Assembly: GCF_000013205.1 (NCBI RefSeq) | Contig: NC_007775.1 | Span: forward strand, 744,001-808,000 | Reading direction: 5' to 3' | Source: Synechococcus sp. JA-3-3Ab | Lineage (GTDB): Bacteria; Cyanobacteriota; Cyanobacteriia; Thermostichales; Thermostichaceae | DNA: 64,000 nucleotides | In this document: positions 40,262 through 50,243 of the stretch, in pieces | Numbering within the stretch: the first letter of the stretch is position 1 | Layout: each line of letters opens with the position of its first letter | Notes under the pieces: generated by a model | The model's input: only the letters and a program-made list of their open reading frames with translations | Told to the model about the DNA's origin: nothing | Database searches by the model: none | Program-made: the position numbers and the translations under genes

Positions 40262-41701
40262 ATGACTTCCCTAGTTCTCCTCTGGCATCGCCGCGATCTG
40301 CGCCTAGGAGACAACACAGCCCTCCATGGGGCAGCCCAGCGCAGCCCCCAGGTAGTGCCGGTTTTCGTTTTCGACCCCCAACTCCTGCAGCGGGCAGACA
40401 TGGCCCCAGCCCGGGTGGCGTTTCTGCTCCAGGCGTTGCAGGAGCTGCAGGAGCGCTACGCCCAGATGGGGATCCCACTCCTGTGGCGGCGGGGAGATCC
40501 AGCCGTGGAGCTGCGGCAGTTGGCCGCAGAGCTGGGAGCGCAGGCCGTGTTTTGGAACGAGGATCTGGATCCCTGGGCTCGGCAGCAGGAGAGTCGGGTG
40601 CGGGCCAGCTTGGCGGAAGCTGGGATCCCGTCTTTTTCTTACCAAGATATGCTGCTGCACGGGCCAGGGGAAGTGTTGACCCAGGCGGGGGAGCCCTACT
40701 CGGTTTTTACCCCTTTCTGGCGCCGCTGGTCTAGCTTGCCCAAGCCGGATCCCTTCCCCATCCCAAAGAGTCTGCAGGCGGTGTCAAGCCTGAAAGCCCA
40801 ACCTCTGCCCAGCTTGGCGGATCTGGGCTTTGTCTGCAACCAGCGGATCCCGGCAGCGGGGGAGAGCGTGGCTCAGGGTCTTCTAGAGGATTTCTGCCAG
40901 GGCCTGCGCATTTTCGAGTACGGGCGAGCCCGCGACTTCCCCGCCGAGCAGGGCACCTCCCTCCTTAGTCCCCACCTCTGCTGGGGAACCATCGGCATTC
41001 GGCGGGTGTGGCAGGCCACCTGTGAAGTGGAAGCGGAGGCCCGCAGCGAAGAGGCCGAGAGCAGCCTGAAGACTTGGCGGCAGGAGCTGTGCTGGCGCGA
41101 GTTTTACAAGCATGTTTTGGTCCACTGGCCCCACGTGGAGAGCGGCGCCTATCGGCGCGCTTTTGATGCGCTGGAGTGGGACAACCGCCAAGATTGGTTT
41201 CAGGCCTGGTGCGCCGGGCAGACGGGCTACCCGATTGTGGATGCGGCCATGCGCCAGCTCAACGAGACCGGCTGGATGCACAACCGCTGCCGCATGATCG
41301 TGGCCAGCTTCCTAACCAAAGATCTGCTTATCGACTGGCGCTGGGGAGAGCGCTACTTTATGCAGAAGCTGGTGGACGGGGATCTGGCGGCCAACAACGG
41401 CGGCTGGCAGTGGAGCGCTGGTGTGGGCACGGATCCCAGGCCGCTGCGCATCTTCAACCCGGCCACCCAGGCGGCCCGCTACGACCCGGAAGGGGAGTAC
41501 ATCCGCCGCTACCTGCCGGAGCTGGCCGGGCTGGATACCCCCGCTTTGCTGTGGGTAGGCGACGATCCCAAGGGATCCTGGGCTCTGCAGGAGCGGCGGC
41601 GCTGCGGCTACCCGGATCCCATCGTGGATCACAAGGTGCAGCAGCAGGAGTTCAAACGGCGCTACCAGGCGGTGCAGCAGGGGCGCTCTCAGCCGGACTA
41701 G
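40262..41701 (+). CDS. phr: Deoxyribodipyrimidine photolyase
   Basis: Light-driven repair of cyclobutane pyrimidine dimers using FAD and an antenna pigment. The 479-residue protein has the N-terminal Rossmann domain (LVLLWHRRDLRLGDNTALHG) and the FAD-binding helical domain with LSPHLCWGTIGIRRVWQA, ELCWREFYKHVLVHWPHVES, DAAMRQLNETGWMHNRCRMI and DLAANNGGWQWSAGVGTDPRP; the tryptophans of the electron-transfer chain lie in these blocks. The motif pattern is that of class I CPD photolyases of cyanobacteria, where the antenna is 8-HDF. A cryptochrome is less likely given the complete repair motifs. Confidence 0.9.
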   Translation: MTSLVLLWHRRDLRLGDNTALHGAAQRSPQVVPVFVFDPQLLQRADMAPARVAFLLQALQELQERYAQMGIPLLWRRGDPAVELRQLAAELGAQAVFWNEDLDPWARQQESRVRASLAEAGIPSFSYQDMLLHGPGEVLTQAGEPYSVFTPFWRRWSSLPKPDPFPIPKSLQAVSSLKAQPLPSLADLGFVCNQRIPAAGESVAQGLLEDFCQGLRIFEYGRARDFPAEQGTSLLSPHLCWGTIGIRRVWQATCEVEAEARSEEAESSLKTWRQELCWREFYKHVLVHWPHVESGAYRRAFDALEWDNRQDWFQAWCAGQTGYPIVDAAMRQLNETGWMHNRCRMIVASFLTKDLLIDWRWGERYFMQKLVDGDLAANNGGWQWSAGVGTDPRPLRIFNPATQAARYDPEGEYIRRYLPELAGLDTPALLWVGDDPKGSWALQERRRCGYPDPIVDHKVQQQEFKRRYQAVQQGRSQPD

Positions 41702-41757
41702 GCAGCCTATCCACTCCTTCCTGGACAGGAGGTGGCAAGGACTTCCCTCACCCCCGG

Positions 41758-41780
41758 CCCCTCTCCCTGAGGGAGAGGGG
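41758..41780. repeat. Dispersed hairpin repeat CCCCTCTCC...GGAGAGGGG, unit 1
   Basis: After CCCTCACCCCCGG comes a 9-bp stem CCCCTCTCC with GGAGAGGGG around CTGAG. The same block stands inverted at 57766-57788, and a cut piece at 62378-62398, always between genes. Here it separates the convergent phr and alkaline phosphatase genes and could work as a transcription terminator. Confidence 0.7.
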
Positions 41781-41883
41781 AGTTGGAGCGGCGCGTTCGC
41801 GACAGCGTTGCGTAAATAAAAAGGGGATCGCCGGGATCCCCTCCGTCCCCAGAAGTTCCAAGCCAAGGCCGGGCTGCCTGAGA

Positions 41884-43233
41884 CTACGGCTTGAGCTCGC
41901 TGGGGATCTGCTCCCCGAAGAGCACGAAGTAGAGAATCCGATAAATGTCCGTGTTCAGGATCCCGGTGGTCGGCACCAGCTCTTGGGCCTTCAAGCCCGC
42001 AGCGCGAGCGATGACGCCGCTGCCCACGTCATCTCCGGTAGCCCAAGCCACGGCAAAGGGAAAGCGCTTGCCATTCTTGTCAGGAGCAGAAATAAACGGC
42101 TTTGTGCCCGTGCCGTCAACTCCGTCAATGGGGGCACCACTGCCTTCGGGGTCAGTAGGGGGCAACGGCTCATCGGCGGACTCGACATCCACCAACTGCA
42201 TGCCACCGGCATTGCTGTCGCTGGTGGTGATCATGAAGGTCTTGGGATTCTTCTCGATAAAGTTGAGAATCACCCCGATGGCATCGTCGGCCCGCTTCAT
42301 GGCCTCCAGGCAGCCAGAGGCATTGAGGTTGTTGCACATGTTATCAGTGCCCTCTTCTTCGATGACGGCGAAGAAGCCCTTAGGATTGCGGGAGATCCGC
42401 GCCAGGGCAAATTCGGTCATCTCGGCAATGGTGGGGGCGCTGGCGATGTAGTTGGGCAAGTTTTCTTTCCGCAACTCTTCTTCAGGCTTGTCGTAGAAGG
42501 TGTCCTCGACGTTGAACACCCCCAAAACTTTGGAGACATCTGCCGGCAGCTTGAGCAGCTCGTCGCGGGTGTAGACAACGGCGTACCCCTTTTTCTTGGC
42601 CTCCTCAATCAGGTTGCGGCCATCCTTGCGCTTCCCTTTGCCAAAGCGGCCCTGGACACCTTCCGGCAGCAGCCATTCCTCGCCAGCGCCGAGGATGATG
42701 TCTACCCCTGACTCCACCACCTGCAGGGCAATCTCCTCATAGTCGCTGCGCTTGGCAACTTCGGCAACGAAGGCAGCTGTCCCCGGCTCAATGATGGATC
42801 CCGTTTGCACCAGAGCCGTACCCAAGCCTGCCGCCACGGCCTCTTCCATGATCGTGTTCAGGGTGCCGTTGGCAGAGGGGTACTCTTTGCCGTCCGGATC
42901 CAACCCAAAGCTCTTGGCGTGGACACGGGTTCCCGTGGCATGGGTCACCGCTCCGGCGTTGGAAGTTCCCCCAAGCTGGTCGAGAAGGTGCCCGCGATAG
43001 GGGGCAATCACGGGGAGACGATCCCAGTTCAGAAAGCCATCGGGGCCGTAGTAGAGAATGCGTGTGATGTCCCAGTGGGAAGCTGAGGTTCCATCTGGGT
43101 GAAAGAAGATTGCACCGTTGCCGGTTGGCTTAGGCGCCGCTTGAGCCACACTGGAGGAAAAAACTGACGAGGACAGCAGACACAAAGTTGCAGCCAACGC
43201 TGCCCTCAGAGAATAGCTACGCGTAGCTAACAC
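41884..43233 (-). CDS. phoA: Secreted alkaline phosphatase
   Basis: A 449-residue PhoA-type phosphomonoesterase for phosphate scavenging outside the cytoplasm. Signal peptide: residues 1-32 (LRAALAATLCLLSSSVFSSS, cleavage likely after AQA). Conserved blocks: NGAIFFHPDGTSASHWD (metal aspartate), GTSNAGAVTHATGTRVHAKS (nucleophile region), GFFAVIEEEGTDNMCNN, FMITTSDSNAGGMQLV. The nucleophile serine is preceded by threonine in place of the aspartate of E. coli PhoA (T-S-N-A instead of D-S-A-A), so this is a divergent branch. Four TAACT repeats with 10-11-bp spacing about 150 bases upstream look like a Pho box, which fits control by phosphate starvation. Confidence 0.82.
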   Translation of the reverse strand: MLATRSYSLRAALAATLCLLSSSVFSSSVAQAAPKPTGNGAIFFHPDGTSASHWDITRILYYGPDGFLNWDRLPVIAPYRGHLLDQLGGTSNAGAVTHATGTRVHAKSFGLDPDGKEYPSANGTLNTIMEEAVAAGLGTALVQTGSIIEPGTAAFVAEVAKRSDYEEIALQVVESGVDIILGAGEEWLLPEGVQGRFGKGKRKDGRNLIEEAKKKGYAVVYTRDELLKLPADVSKVLGVFNVEDTFYDKPEEELRKENLPNYIASAPTIAEMTEFALARISRNPKGFFAVIEEEGTDNMCNNLNASGCLEAMKRADDAIGVILNFIEKNPKTFMITTSDSNAGGMQLVDVESADEPLPPTDPEGSGAPIDGVDGTGTKPFISAPDKNGKRFPFAVAWATGDDVGSGVIARAAGLKAQELVPTTGILNTDIYRILYFVLFGEQIPSELKP

Positions 43234-43384
43234 GCCCTTGCTCCTTCGAAGCTGAACGTTGAAAAACGTAACACAGCTTCAGATGAGTTTGCAAGGGCAT
43301 AGCAATGCAGCAGCGCGAAACGTGCCTGAAGCGAGTGCGCCACTGAGCGATTTCCCCGTCTGACAGTGCAGCTTACGGGGTCTA

Positions 43385-43421
43385 TAACTAACGTTAACTA
43401 TCTCTTAACTGTCTCATAACT
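43385..43421. promoter_or_regulatory. Pho-box-like repeat upstream of alkaline phosphatase
   Basis: TAACT occurs at 43385, 43395, 43406 and 43417, in context TTAACTAT, TTAACTGT and ATAACTGT. Cyanobacterial Pho boxes are tandem 8-bp half-sites resembling CTTAACCT with 3-bp spacers, giving 11-bp periodicity, bound by the PhoB/SphR regulator. The gene downstream encodes alkaline phosphatase, which is the classical target. The spacing between the first pair is 10, not 11. Confidence 0.6.
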
Positions 43422-43480
43422 GTCAAGGCTTCTCGCAGGGCTTTTGGGGTACCTGCTCCAGGGCATAGCCGTCCTTCTGG

Positions 43481-45970
43481 TCAGGCGGCTCTTCTGGGGG
43501 TTTTGGCCAGTGGCTGCCATGCTCGTCTGAGCTGTTTGAATTGCTGTTGCCAGCGCTGCAATTCGCCCGCCTCCAACGGGATCCCACCGAAGCGCACCTC
43601 CAGGTAGCGCTCCAAGAACTGGATGGCCACCTGGGCTTGTGGTAAGTCGGAGTGGCGCAAGTGTTCCAGGCAGGCCTCAGGGCCTAGGTGGGCTGGGATC
43701 CCCACCGCCGTCGCCAGATCCCGCAGTTGCAGATAAAGCCTTGAGATAAGCTGGCGGCGCTGCTGCGACTTGGGTAGAGCCGCCGGGATCCAGCGCATCC
43801 CAGCAAAGGCCAGACTCGGTAGCAAGAGGCCAACCATCCAGGTGGGCCAGGGGGGCGGAGGCTGCCACAGGGATCCCATCACCACTCCATTGGCGGCTGT
43901 GGCCAAGAGGATCCATCCCCCATCCTGCCAGCGCACGGCCTGGTAGCGGCGGCGGCGGCCCCAGTAGGCCGTGAAGCCAGTGATGACCATCACCCCCACC
44001 AGCGGCAGGCTGTTTTGCTGCAGGCTTTGCCCCCAGCCCACCAAGCTGCGGCGGAGGGCAGCAACGACATCCTCCTGCTTTTGGGGAGCGGTCACGCGGC
44101 TGGCCAGCTCCTGAATCTGCCGCCAGATCTGCCGCTGGGTGGATAGGTCGTACTGGATGACGTACTTAAACCAACGGAAGCGCAGGCTGTCGTAAAAATC
44201 TTGCAGGGGATCCCACCAGCTTTGCCGCTGGCTGACATTGGCCTCGGGCGGCGTGGCGTCGAAGATGATCCATCCATAGGGGCCAAAGGGGATCTCCGTC
44301 CACGAGTGGGCATCGGCGTTGCGCACCGCCAGGTACTTTTCCTGCGCCACCCAGCGCCCGCCCAAGAAGCCATTGACCACGCGGGCCGGGATGCCGAGGC
44401 TGCGGGCCAGCACCGTCAGGGCGGTGGCAAAGTATTCGCAGTGGCCGCGGCGGTGGGTAAACAAAAAGGCCTCCAAAGGCGGCTCGGCCCCGGGATCCGG
44501 CAGATCGGTGGTATAGGCGTAGTTCTCCAGCAGGTAGTTCTGCAAAGCCGTCACCTTGCCAAAGACATTGGGGATCCCAGCGGTAACGTCTTCAGCCAAG
44601 GCGGGAATGCGCGGATCCAGGTCTGCTGGCAACTGCAGATAGGCTTGTTGCTGGACTGGGTCAAGAGCGCTCAGCAGCTCCTCCCGGCCAAGCTGGCGCA
44701 GGCGGGGCCTTAGATCCTGGGGGATCCAGCTCACGGCGCGGTAGAGATAGGGCAGCCGGGGGGGCAGAGAATGGCTGACATCCCCGCTCTCGTGCAGGAG
44801 CAGGCGGCGAGTTTGCCGTTGCCATGCCTGCTGCGGAGTCATCGCCCCACCTCGATCTAGCCACTCCACCTCTAGCAGCGGCGCCACCCCAAAGACGGTG
44901 GTGGTGGCCAGCGGCTCTAGGTAAATCCGCTGCTCCAGGGGGAAGAACTGGAGGTCGCTCGCGGTGGGGATCAAGGGGGAAGCCGAGAGATCAAAGACCC
45001 CTGCTGCAGTGGGGAAAATCGGGATCGCGCGGTTCAGCGTCCGCGACCAAGCCCGCCCGTCGTAGCGATCAAAGCTGATCCCCCGCCAGTAGAGGGACTC
45101 CACCTGGGGGGGCACCCCTGCCGGGAACTCCACCCGCAGGGCAACGGTGTTGTCGGTTTTAAGGGTGCCGAACTCCCCCAGGCTGACTTCTTCGGCAAAG
45201 CCGGTGGTCATCACCGGCGAGCGGGCCTGCCGGCCCAAGATCCCCAAGCTGAGCCGCGGGAAGAGGAAAAACAAAACCACCGAGAGAATTGTTGCCAGCA
45301 AGGCCAGGGATCCCAGAAACCCCAAAAAGCTGAGGTCGATCCCGCGGACTTGGCTGGCCGCCTGCGGGTGCTGCTCCGCCTGCAGGCGCAGGTGATAGAG
45401 GGTGAGGTTAACCAGCCCCACCCCCACATACAGCAGGAATAAAAACCCAAAGCTGATGTCTTCGTTGAAGAGGGTGGCGATAGCCATCAGCAGCAGAGAC
45501 AGCACCGCCAACTGGATGTGGTCTGCTGCCCGTTCCCGCTGGAACAACTTGGCCCCTGTTAGGTAAAGCACCAGGCCTATGGCCCCATCCGAAAGCGGCA
45601 GCACGCCCGCCAGCACCAGGGCCGCCAAGCTGACCAACACGCTCACCGTCAGGGGCATCCACAGGGAAGCATAGCGGGCAAAACTAATCCGGGGCGGCTC
45701 CCAAAACCAACTGGCAGCCCCCGCCGCCAAGCAGAGGACGATAACCGCCGGCGACAGGGCCTGATCCCCCAGACAAAGGGCCGTGAAGGCGATCCCCACC
45801 AGCAGGTAGATGAAGACCTTTTGGAGAGAAAGGAGCGGCCAGGCCATTGGCTTTTCGAGGAGCCCTTGCGTTGCCCTTCCAAGATAGCCAAGCCAGCTCC
45901 CTGCCCAAAACCGACGCGGCCTGCTGGCACCCCCGCTCGCCCTGGAGAGGACAGACTTCTGTCGCGGCAC
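43481..45970 (-). CDS. Transglutaminase-like membrane protein (TgpA/DUF3488 type)
   Basis: An 829-residue protein with the TgpA layout: six or so membrane helices in residues about 40-230, a periplasmic transglutaminase-like domain and one more helix near residue 670, then a cytoplasmic tail (DUF4129-like). The Cys-His-Asp triad is seen in RRGHCEYFATALTVLARSLG, NADAHSWTEIPFGPYG and WIIFDATPPEAN. Such proteins are thought to act on peptidoglycan or cell-surface protein as peptidases or cross-linkers. The first start is a GTG; an ATG at 45847 (MAWPLLSLQKVF) is a good alternative because the hydrophobic region begins there. Confidence 0.82.
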   Translation of the reverse strand: MPRQKSVLSRASGGASRPRRFWAGSWLGYLGRATQGLLEKPMAWPLLSLQKVFIYLLVGIAFTALCLGDQALSPAVIVLCLAAGAASWFWEPPRISFARYASLWMPLTVSVLVSLAALVLAGVLPLSDGAIGLVLYLTGAKLFQRERAADHIQLAVLSLLLMAIATLFNEDISFGFLFLLYVGVGLVNLTLYHLRLQAEQHPQAASQVRGIDLSFLGFLGSLALLATILSVVLFFLFPRLSLGILGRQARSPVMTTGFAEEVSLGEFGTLKTDNTVALRVEFPAGVPPQVESLYWRGISFDRYDGRAWSRTLNRAIPIFPTAAGVFDLSASPLIPTASDLQFFPLEQRIYLEPLATTTVFGVAPLLEVEWLDRGGAMTPQQAWQRQTRRLLLHESGDVSHSLPPRLPYLYRAVSWIPQDLRPRLRQLGREELLSALDPVQQQAYLQLPADLDPRIPALAEDVTAGIPNVFGKVTALQNYLLENYAYTTDLPDPGAEPPLEAFLFTHRRGHCEYFATALTVLARSLGIPARVVNGFLGGRWVAQEKYLAVRNADAHSWTEIPFGPYGWIIFDATPPEANVSQRQSWWDPLQDFYDSLRFRWFKYVIQYDLSTQRQIWRQIQELASRVTAPQKQEDVVAALRRSLVGWGQSLQQNSLPLVGVMVITGFTAYWGRRRRYQAVRWQDGGWILLATAANGVVMGSLWQPPPPWPTWMVGLLLPSLAFAGMRWIPAALPKSQQRRQLISRLYLQLRDLATAVGIPAHLGPEACLEHLRHSDLPQAQVAIQFLERYLEVRFGGIPLEAGELQRWQQQFKQLRRAWQPLAKTPRRAA

Positions 45971-46053
45971 TAGAATCGTTAATGTTCTTTAATGTTTTTT
46001 GACTCGCCGACTTTGGCGGCAGATCCACGCACGCTGCGCACAAAGGGGATGAG

Positions 46054-48954
46054 ATGTCCGGCCAAAACGAAATCCATGTGGTGGGGGCGCGGCAGCACAA
46101 TCTCAAAAACCTCGAGCTGCGGATCCCGCGCAATCGCCTGGTGGTGTTTACGGGCGTCTCTGGATCCGGCAAATCTTCTCTGGCCTTCGACACCATCTTT
46201 GCCGAGGGGCAGCGGCGCTATGTGGAGTCCCTCAGCGCCTACGCGCGGCAATTTCTGGGGCAACTGGACAAACCGGATGTAGACCGCATCGAGGGCTTGA
46301 GCCCGGCCATTGCCATCGACCAAAAGTCCACCAGCCACAACCCCCGCTCCACGGTGGGCACCGTTACCGAAATCTACGACTACCTGCGGCTGCTCTACGG
46401 GCGGGCCGGGATCCCCCACTGCCCCCATTGTGACCGGGTGATTGCCCCCCAGACGGTGGATCAAATGGTGGACCAGATCCTGGCCCTGCCGGAGCGGACG
46501 CGCTTTCAGTTGCTGGCGCCTGTGGTGAGGGAAAAAAAGGGCACCCATGCAGCCCTCTTGCAGAGCTTGCGCCAGCAGGGGTTTGTGCGGGTGCGCATCG
46601 ACGGCCAAGTGCGGGATCTGAGCGAAGAGATCGAGTTGGCCAAAAACAAGGCCCACACCATTGAGGTGGTGGTGGATCGGCTGGTCAAGGGCCCCGAGAT
46701 CGCCGAGCGGCTGGCCGATTCCCTGACCACCTGTCTGCGCCAGTCGGGGGGACTGGCGGTGGTGGAGCTCTTGCCGAGAGAGGAAGAGCGGGAACACCTG
46801 CTGCAAAAAGTGGCCGAGGTGGCGGGGCAGTACCTCAACGGCAAGCCGACGGAGCTGATCTTTTCGGAACAATTTGCCTGCCCCGAACATGGCTCGGTGC
46901 TGGGCGAGCTGTCGCCGCGGCTATTTTCCTTCAACTCCCCCATCGGCGCCTGTCCTGTCTGTCACGGGCTGGGCTTTGAGCCCATCTTCGACCCCGACCG
47001 GATCGTGCCGGATCCCAAACTTCCCCTCTACGCGGCCATCGCACCTTGGGCCGAGCGGGAGAACCCCTACTACCTGGCGTTGCTGGCAGGGGTCGCCAGG
47101 GCCTTGGGCTTTGACCTCAGCAGCCGCTGGTGCGACCTCACTCCCGAGCAGCAGCAGATCCTCCTCTACGGCACCGACCAGGAGATCTACGTTGAGGCAG
47201 AATCCCCCTACCGGGGCCGGGGCTACTACCGTCGCTACGAAGGGGTGATCCCGCAGTTGCAGCGGCACTACCAAGAAACCACCTCCGAGACCTACCGGCA
47301 AAAGCTGGAAACCTACCTCACCTACCGCCCCTGTGCGGCCTGTGGGGGGGCTCGCCTTCGCCCTGAGGCCCTGGCAGTGCGCGTCGGCGGCTACCGTATC
47401 ACCGATCTCACCGAGGTCTCTATCCGGGAGTGCCTACACCGCTTAGAGCATTTGAAGCTCACCCCTCGCCAGGCGCAGATTGCCGAGCTGGTGCTGCGGG
47501 AGATCAAAACCCGGCTGCAGTTTTTGATCGACGTGGGCCTTGACTACCTCACCTTGGCCCGCCCGGCCATGACCCTTTCGGGGGGTGAAGCGCAGCGGAT
47601 CCGGCTGGCTAGCCAGATTGGCTCCGGCCTGACGGGGGTGCTCTACGTGTTGGATGAACCCTCCATCGGCTTGCACCAGCGGGACAACGAGCGCTTGTTG
47701 CAAACCCTGTTGCGCCTGCGGGATCTGGGCAACACCCTCATTGTGGTGGAACACGACGAGGAAACCATCCGCGCCGCCGACCACATCGTGGATATTGGCC
47801 CTAGCGCCGGCATCCACGGGGGAGAGGTGGTGGCCCAAGGGTCTCTAGCCGATATCCTGGCCTGCGAGCGCTCCCTCACTGGCGCCTATCTGTCGGGGCG
47901 GCGGCGGATCCCGACCCCGGCTCGGCGGCGGCCCGGCAAGGCCGTTTCCCTCAAGCTCACCGATGCCCACAAAAACAACCTCAAGCACATCGATGTGGAG
48001 ATCCCCCTGGGCAAGCTGGTCTGCGTCACCGGCGTCTCCGGCTCCGGCAAGTCCACCCTGGTCAACGAGTTGCTCTACCCCGCCCTGCGGCACTACCTCG
48101 GCCAGAAGGTGCCCAAACCCGCGGAAATGGGAGAGCTGCAGGGCGTTGAACACATCGACAAGGTGATCGTCATCGACCAATCCCCCATTGGCCGCACCCC
48201 TCGCTCCAACCCTGCCACCTACACGGGTCTATTTGATCCCATCCGCCAGGCCTTTGCCCAGACTCTAGAGGCCAAGGCTAGAGGCTATCACGCTGGCCAC
48301 TTTTCCTTCAACGTCAAGGGGGGGCGCTGTGAAGCCTGCAAAGGGCAGGGGGTGAACGTGATTGAAATGAACTTCCTGCCGGATGTGTATGTTACCTGCG
48401 AAGTGTGTGGCGGCAGCCGCTACAGCCGCGAGACCCTCCAGGTCAGGTACAAGGGCAAAAACATCGCCGAAGTCCTGGATATGACGGTGGGAGAAGCGCT
48501 GGAGTTTTTCGCTGCCCTGCCCCCTGCGGCCAAGATCCTGCAGACCCTGGCCGATGTGGGCCTCGACTACATCAAGCTGGGCCAGCCGGCCCCCACCCTC
48601 TCCGGCGGGGAAGCGCAGCGGGTAAAGCTGGCGGCAGAACTGTCTCGCCGTTCCACCGGCAAAACCCTCTACCTGCTGGATGAGCCCTCCACTGGCCTGT
48701 CTTTCTACGACGTTCACAAGCTCTTGAACGTCCTGCAGCGGCTGGTGGATGTGGGCAACACGGTGCTGGTGATCGAGCACAACCTGGACATCCTCCGCTG
48801 TGCCGACTGGATCATTGACCTGGGGCCAGAAGGAGGCGACCAGGGCGGCCAGATCGTGGCCGTAGGCACCCCTGAGGCAGTGGCTGAGCAGCCGGGATCC
48901 CATACGGGGCGCTACCTGAAGCAGGTTTTGCAACGCTATCCCCCCGGCCAGTAA
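46054..48954 (+). CDS. uvrA: UvrABC excinuclease subunit A
   Basis: Damage-recognition ATPase of nucleotide excision repair. The 966-residue protein has two ABC modules: Walker A GVSGSGKSSLAFDTIF and GVSGSGKSTLVNELLY, two LSGGEAQR signatures, and YVLDEPSIGLHQRD and YLLDEPSTGLSFYD as Walker B. Zinc modules are visible as CPHCDRV, CPVCHGLGF, CAACGGARL, and CEACKGQGVN with CEVCGGSRY. Length is normal. The start at 46054 follows AAAGGGGATGAG. It is divergent from the transglutaminase-like gene with about 80 bases between the start codons. Confidence 0.97.
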   Translation: MSGQNEIHVVGARQHNLKNLELRIPRNRLVVFTGVSGSGKSSLAFDTIFAEGQRRYVESLSAYARQFLGQLDKPDVDRIEGLSPAIAIDQKSTSHNPRSTVGTVTEIYDYLRLLYGRAGIPHCPHCDRVIAPQTVDQMVDQILALPERTRFQLLAPVVREKKGTHAALLQSLRQQGFVRVRIDGQVRDLSEEIELAKNKAHTIEVVVDRLVKGPEIAERLADSLTTCLRQSGGLAVVELLPREEEREHLLQKVAEVAGQYLNGKPTELIFSEQFACPEHGSVLGELSPRLFSFNSPIGACPVCHGLGFEPIFDPDRIVPDPKLPLYAAIAPWAERENPYYLALLAGVARALGFDLSSRWCDLTPEQQQILLYGTDQEIYVEAESPYRGRGYYRRYEGVIPQLQRHYQETTSETYRQKLETYLTYRPCAACGGARLRPEALAVRVGGYRITDLTEVSIRECLHRLEHLKLTPRQAQIAELVLREIKTRLQFLIDVGLDYLTLARPAMTLSGGEAQRIRLASQIGSGLTGVLYVLDEPSIGLHQRDNERLLQTLLRLRDLGNTLIVVEHDEETIRAADHIVDIGPSAGIHGGEVVAQGSLADILACERSLTGAYLSGRRRIPTPARRRPGKAVSLKLTDAHKNNLKHIDVEIPLGKLVCVTGVSGSGKSTLVNELLYPALRHYLGQKVPKPAEMGELQGVEHIDKVIVIDQSPIGRTPRSNPATYTGLFDPIRQAFAQTLEAKARGYHAGHFSFNVKGGRCEACKGQGVNVIEMNFLPDVYVTCEVCGGSRYSRETLQVRYKGKNIAEVLDMTVGEALEFFAALPPAAKILQTLADVGLDYIKLGQPAPTLSGGEAQRVKLAAELSRRSTGKTLYLLDEPSTGLSFYDVHKLLNVLQRLVDVGNTVLVIEHNLDILRCADWIIDLGPEGGDQGGQIVAVGTPEAVAEQPGSHTGRYLKQVLQRYPPGQ

Positions 48955-49049
48955 GCCCTGCTATCCCCACCCTCTGAGAGACAAGTTGGACAAAGGTCGA
49001 CTTTGAACCGGGCGGCTGCTTTCTTCACTGATGTCCTGCCCAGTTCTCT

Positions 49050-50243
49050 TCAAAACAAAAGCTCTTCAATGACTTCGTTGGAAAACAGCCAGCCCTCCGG
49101 CGGGACTAGCCGCAGCCGCCCCGCCTCACAACTGGCCCAACCTTTTTCAAAATAGGGATCCAGCCTCTGCAAGGCCTGCTCCACCTTCCTGCTGCCAAAG
49201 CGCTCCTGTAGAGTTGCCAACTCCAGCCCTTCCTGGAGGCGCAACCCCAACATCACCGTATCCATCCAGATTTCTTCTGCAGAAGCCGGCGGCGGCAGGG
49301 GGTGAACCTGCGCTTTGACCTGTTCAAAGTATGCGTGGAGAGTTTTCGGCTGTTGAATGCGCCGCCCCCCTTCGTAGCCGACCGATCCCATGCCAAAGCC
49401 AAAGTAGGGGCGGTTTTCCCAGTACACCCGGTTGTGGCGACAGGCATACCCAGGGCGGGCAAAATTGGAGATCTCGTAGTGGATGTAGCCGGCTTGGGTG
49501 AGCAACTCCCGCGCCGTCAGGTACATGGCAACCGTGGTCTCCTCGCTGGGCAGAGGCGCCTCCCCCGGCCGGTAGAGACGCCCAAAGCGGGTTCCCGGCT
49601 CGAGAGTGAGATCGTAAACGGAGACATGGGTGGGGTTGATTTCAAGAACAGCCTGCAGTGACTCCTGCCAATGTTCTAAAGTTTGATAGGGCAGCCCGAA
49701 GATCAAATCCAGGTTGAAATTCTCAAAGCCCACCGCCTGCAAGTCGGCCACAGCCTCGTAAATTTCTTCCACCCCATGGAGGCGACCGCAGGCGGCCAGC
49801 AGCTCCGCTTGAAAGGCCTGTACCCCTAGGCTAATGCGGTTAACCCCTAGATCCCGGTAGCCTGCCAACTGCTCCCGTGTCAGGGTGCCGGGGTTGGCCT
49901 CGAGCGAGATCTCGCAGTCGGGATGAAACGGGATCCTCTCCCTTAATTGGCTCAAAATCCGACTCAACTGCTTCACCGTCAGCAGGGAAGGGGTGCCGCC
50001 GCCGAAAAAAATGCTGGTCAAGGGCTGGGGATCCCCGGCCAAATGGCGGTAGCGGTGGGCGCCGCCGATCTCTTGGCAGAGCCTCTGCACATAGGTTTCG
50101 ATCAGTTCGCGCGTGCCCAGGCCGGTGGCAAAATCGCAGTAGTGGCAGCGCTGCCGGCAGAAGGGAATGTGCAGATAGGCCGCCTCCGGCCAGCCAAGCT
50201 GAGTGGAGAGGGCAAAGTCTTCTGCAGAGGCTGCAACTACCAT
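49050..50243 (-). CDS. hemW: HemW-like radical SAM protein (HemN family)
   Basis: A 397-residue radical SAM enzyme. AYLHIPFCRQRCHYCDFATG near residue 25 holds the CxxxCxxC cluster-binding motif. TSIFFGGGTPSLL, DCEISLEANPGTL, LGVNRISLGVQAFQ and NFNLDLIFGLPYQT follow, and a HemN-C-like domain closes the protein. HemW is a heme chaperone; true HemN oxidises coproporphyrinogen III and has an extra N-terminal segment that is missing here, which favours HemW. The right end of IS copy B lies only 15 bases upstream of the ATG, so the native promoter has been displaced; GGTAGGGAG remains as ribosome-binding site. Confidence 0.87.
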   Translation of the reverse strand: MVVAASAEDFALSTQLGWPEAAYLHIPFCRQRCHYCDFATGLGTRELIETYVQRLCQEIGGAHRYRHLAGDPQPLTSIFFGGGTPSLLTVKQLSRILSQLRERIPFHPDCEISLEANPGTLTREQLAGYRDLGVNRISLGVQAFQAELLAACGRLHGVEEIYEAVADLQAVGFENFNLDLIFGLPYQTLEHWQESLQAVLEINPTHVSVYDLTLEPGTRFGRLYRPGEAPLPSEETTVAMYLTARELLTQAGYIHYEISNFARPGYACRHNRVYWENRPYFGFGMGSVGYEGGRRIQQPKTLHAYFEQVKAQVHPLPPPASAEEIWMDTVMLGLRLQEGLELATLQERFGSRKVEQALQRLDPYFEKGWASCEAGRLRLVPPEGWLFSNEVIEELLF

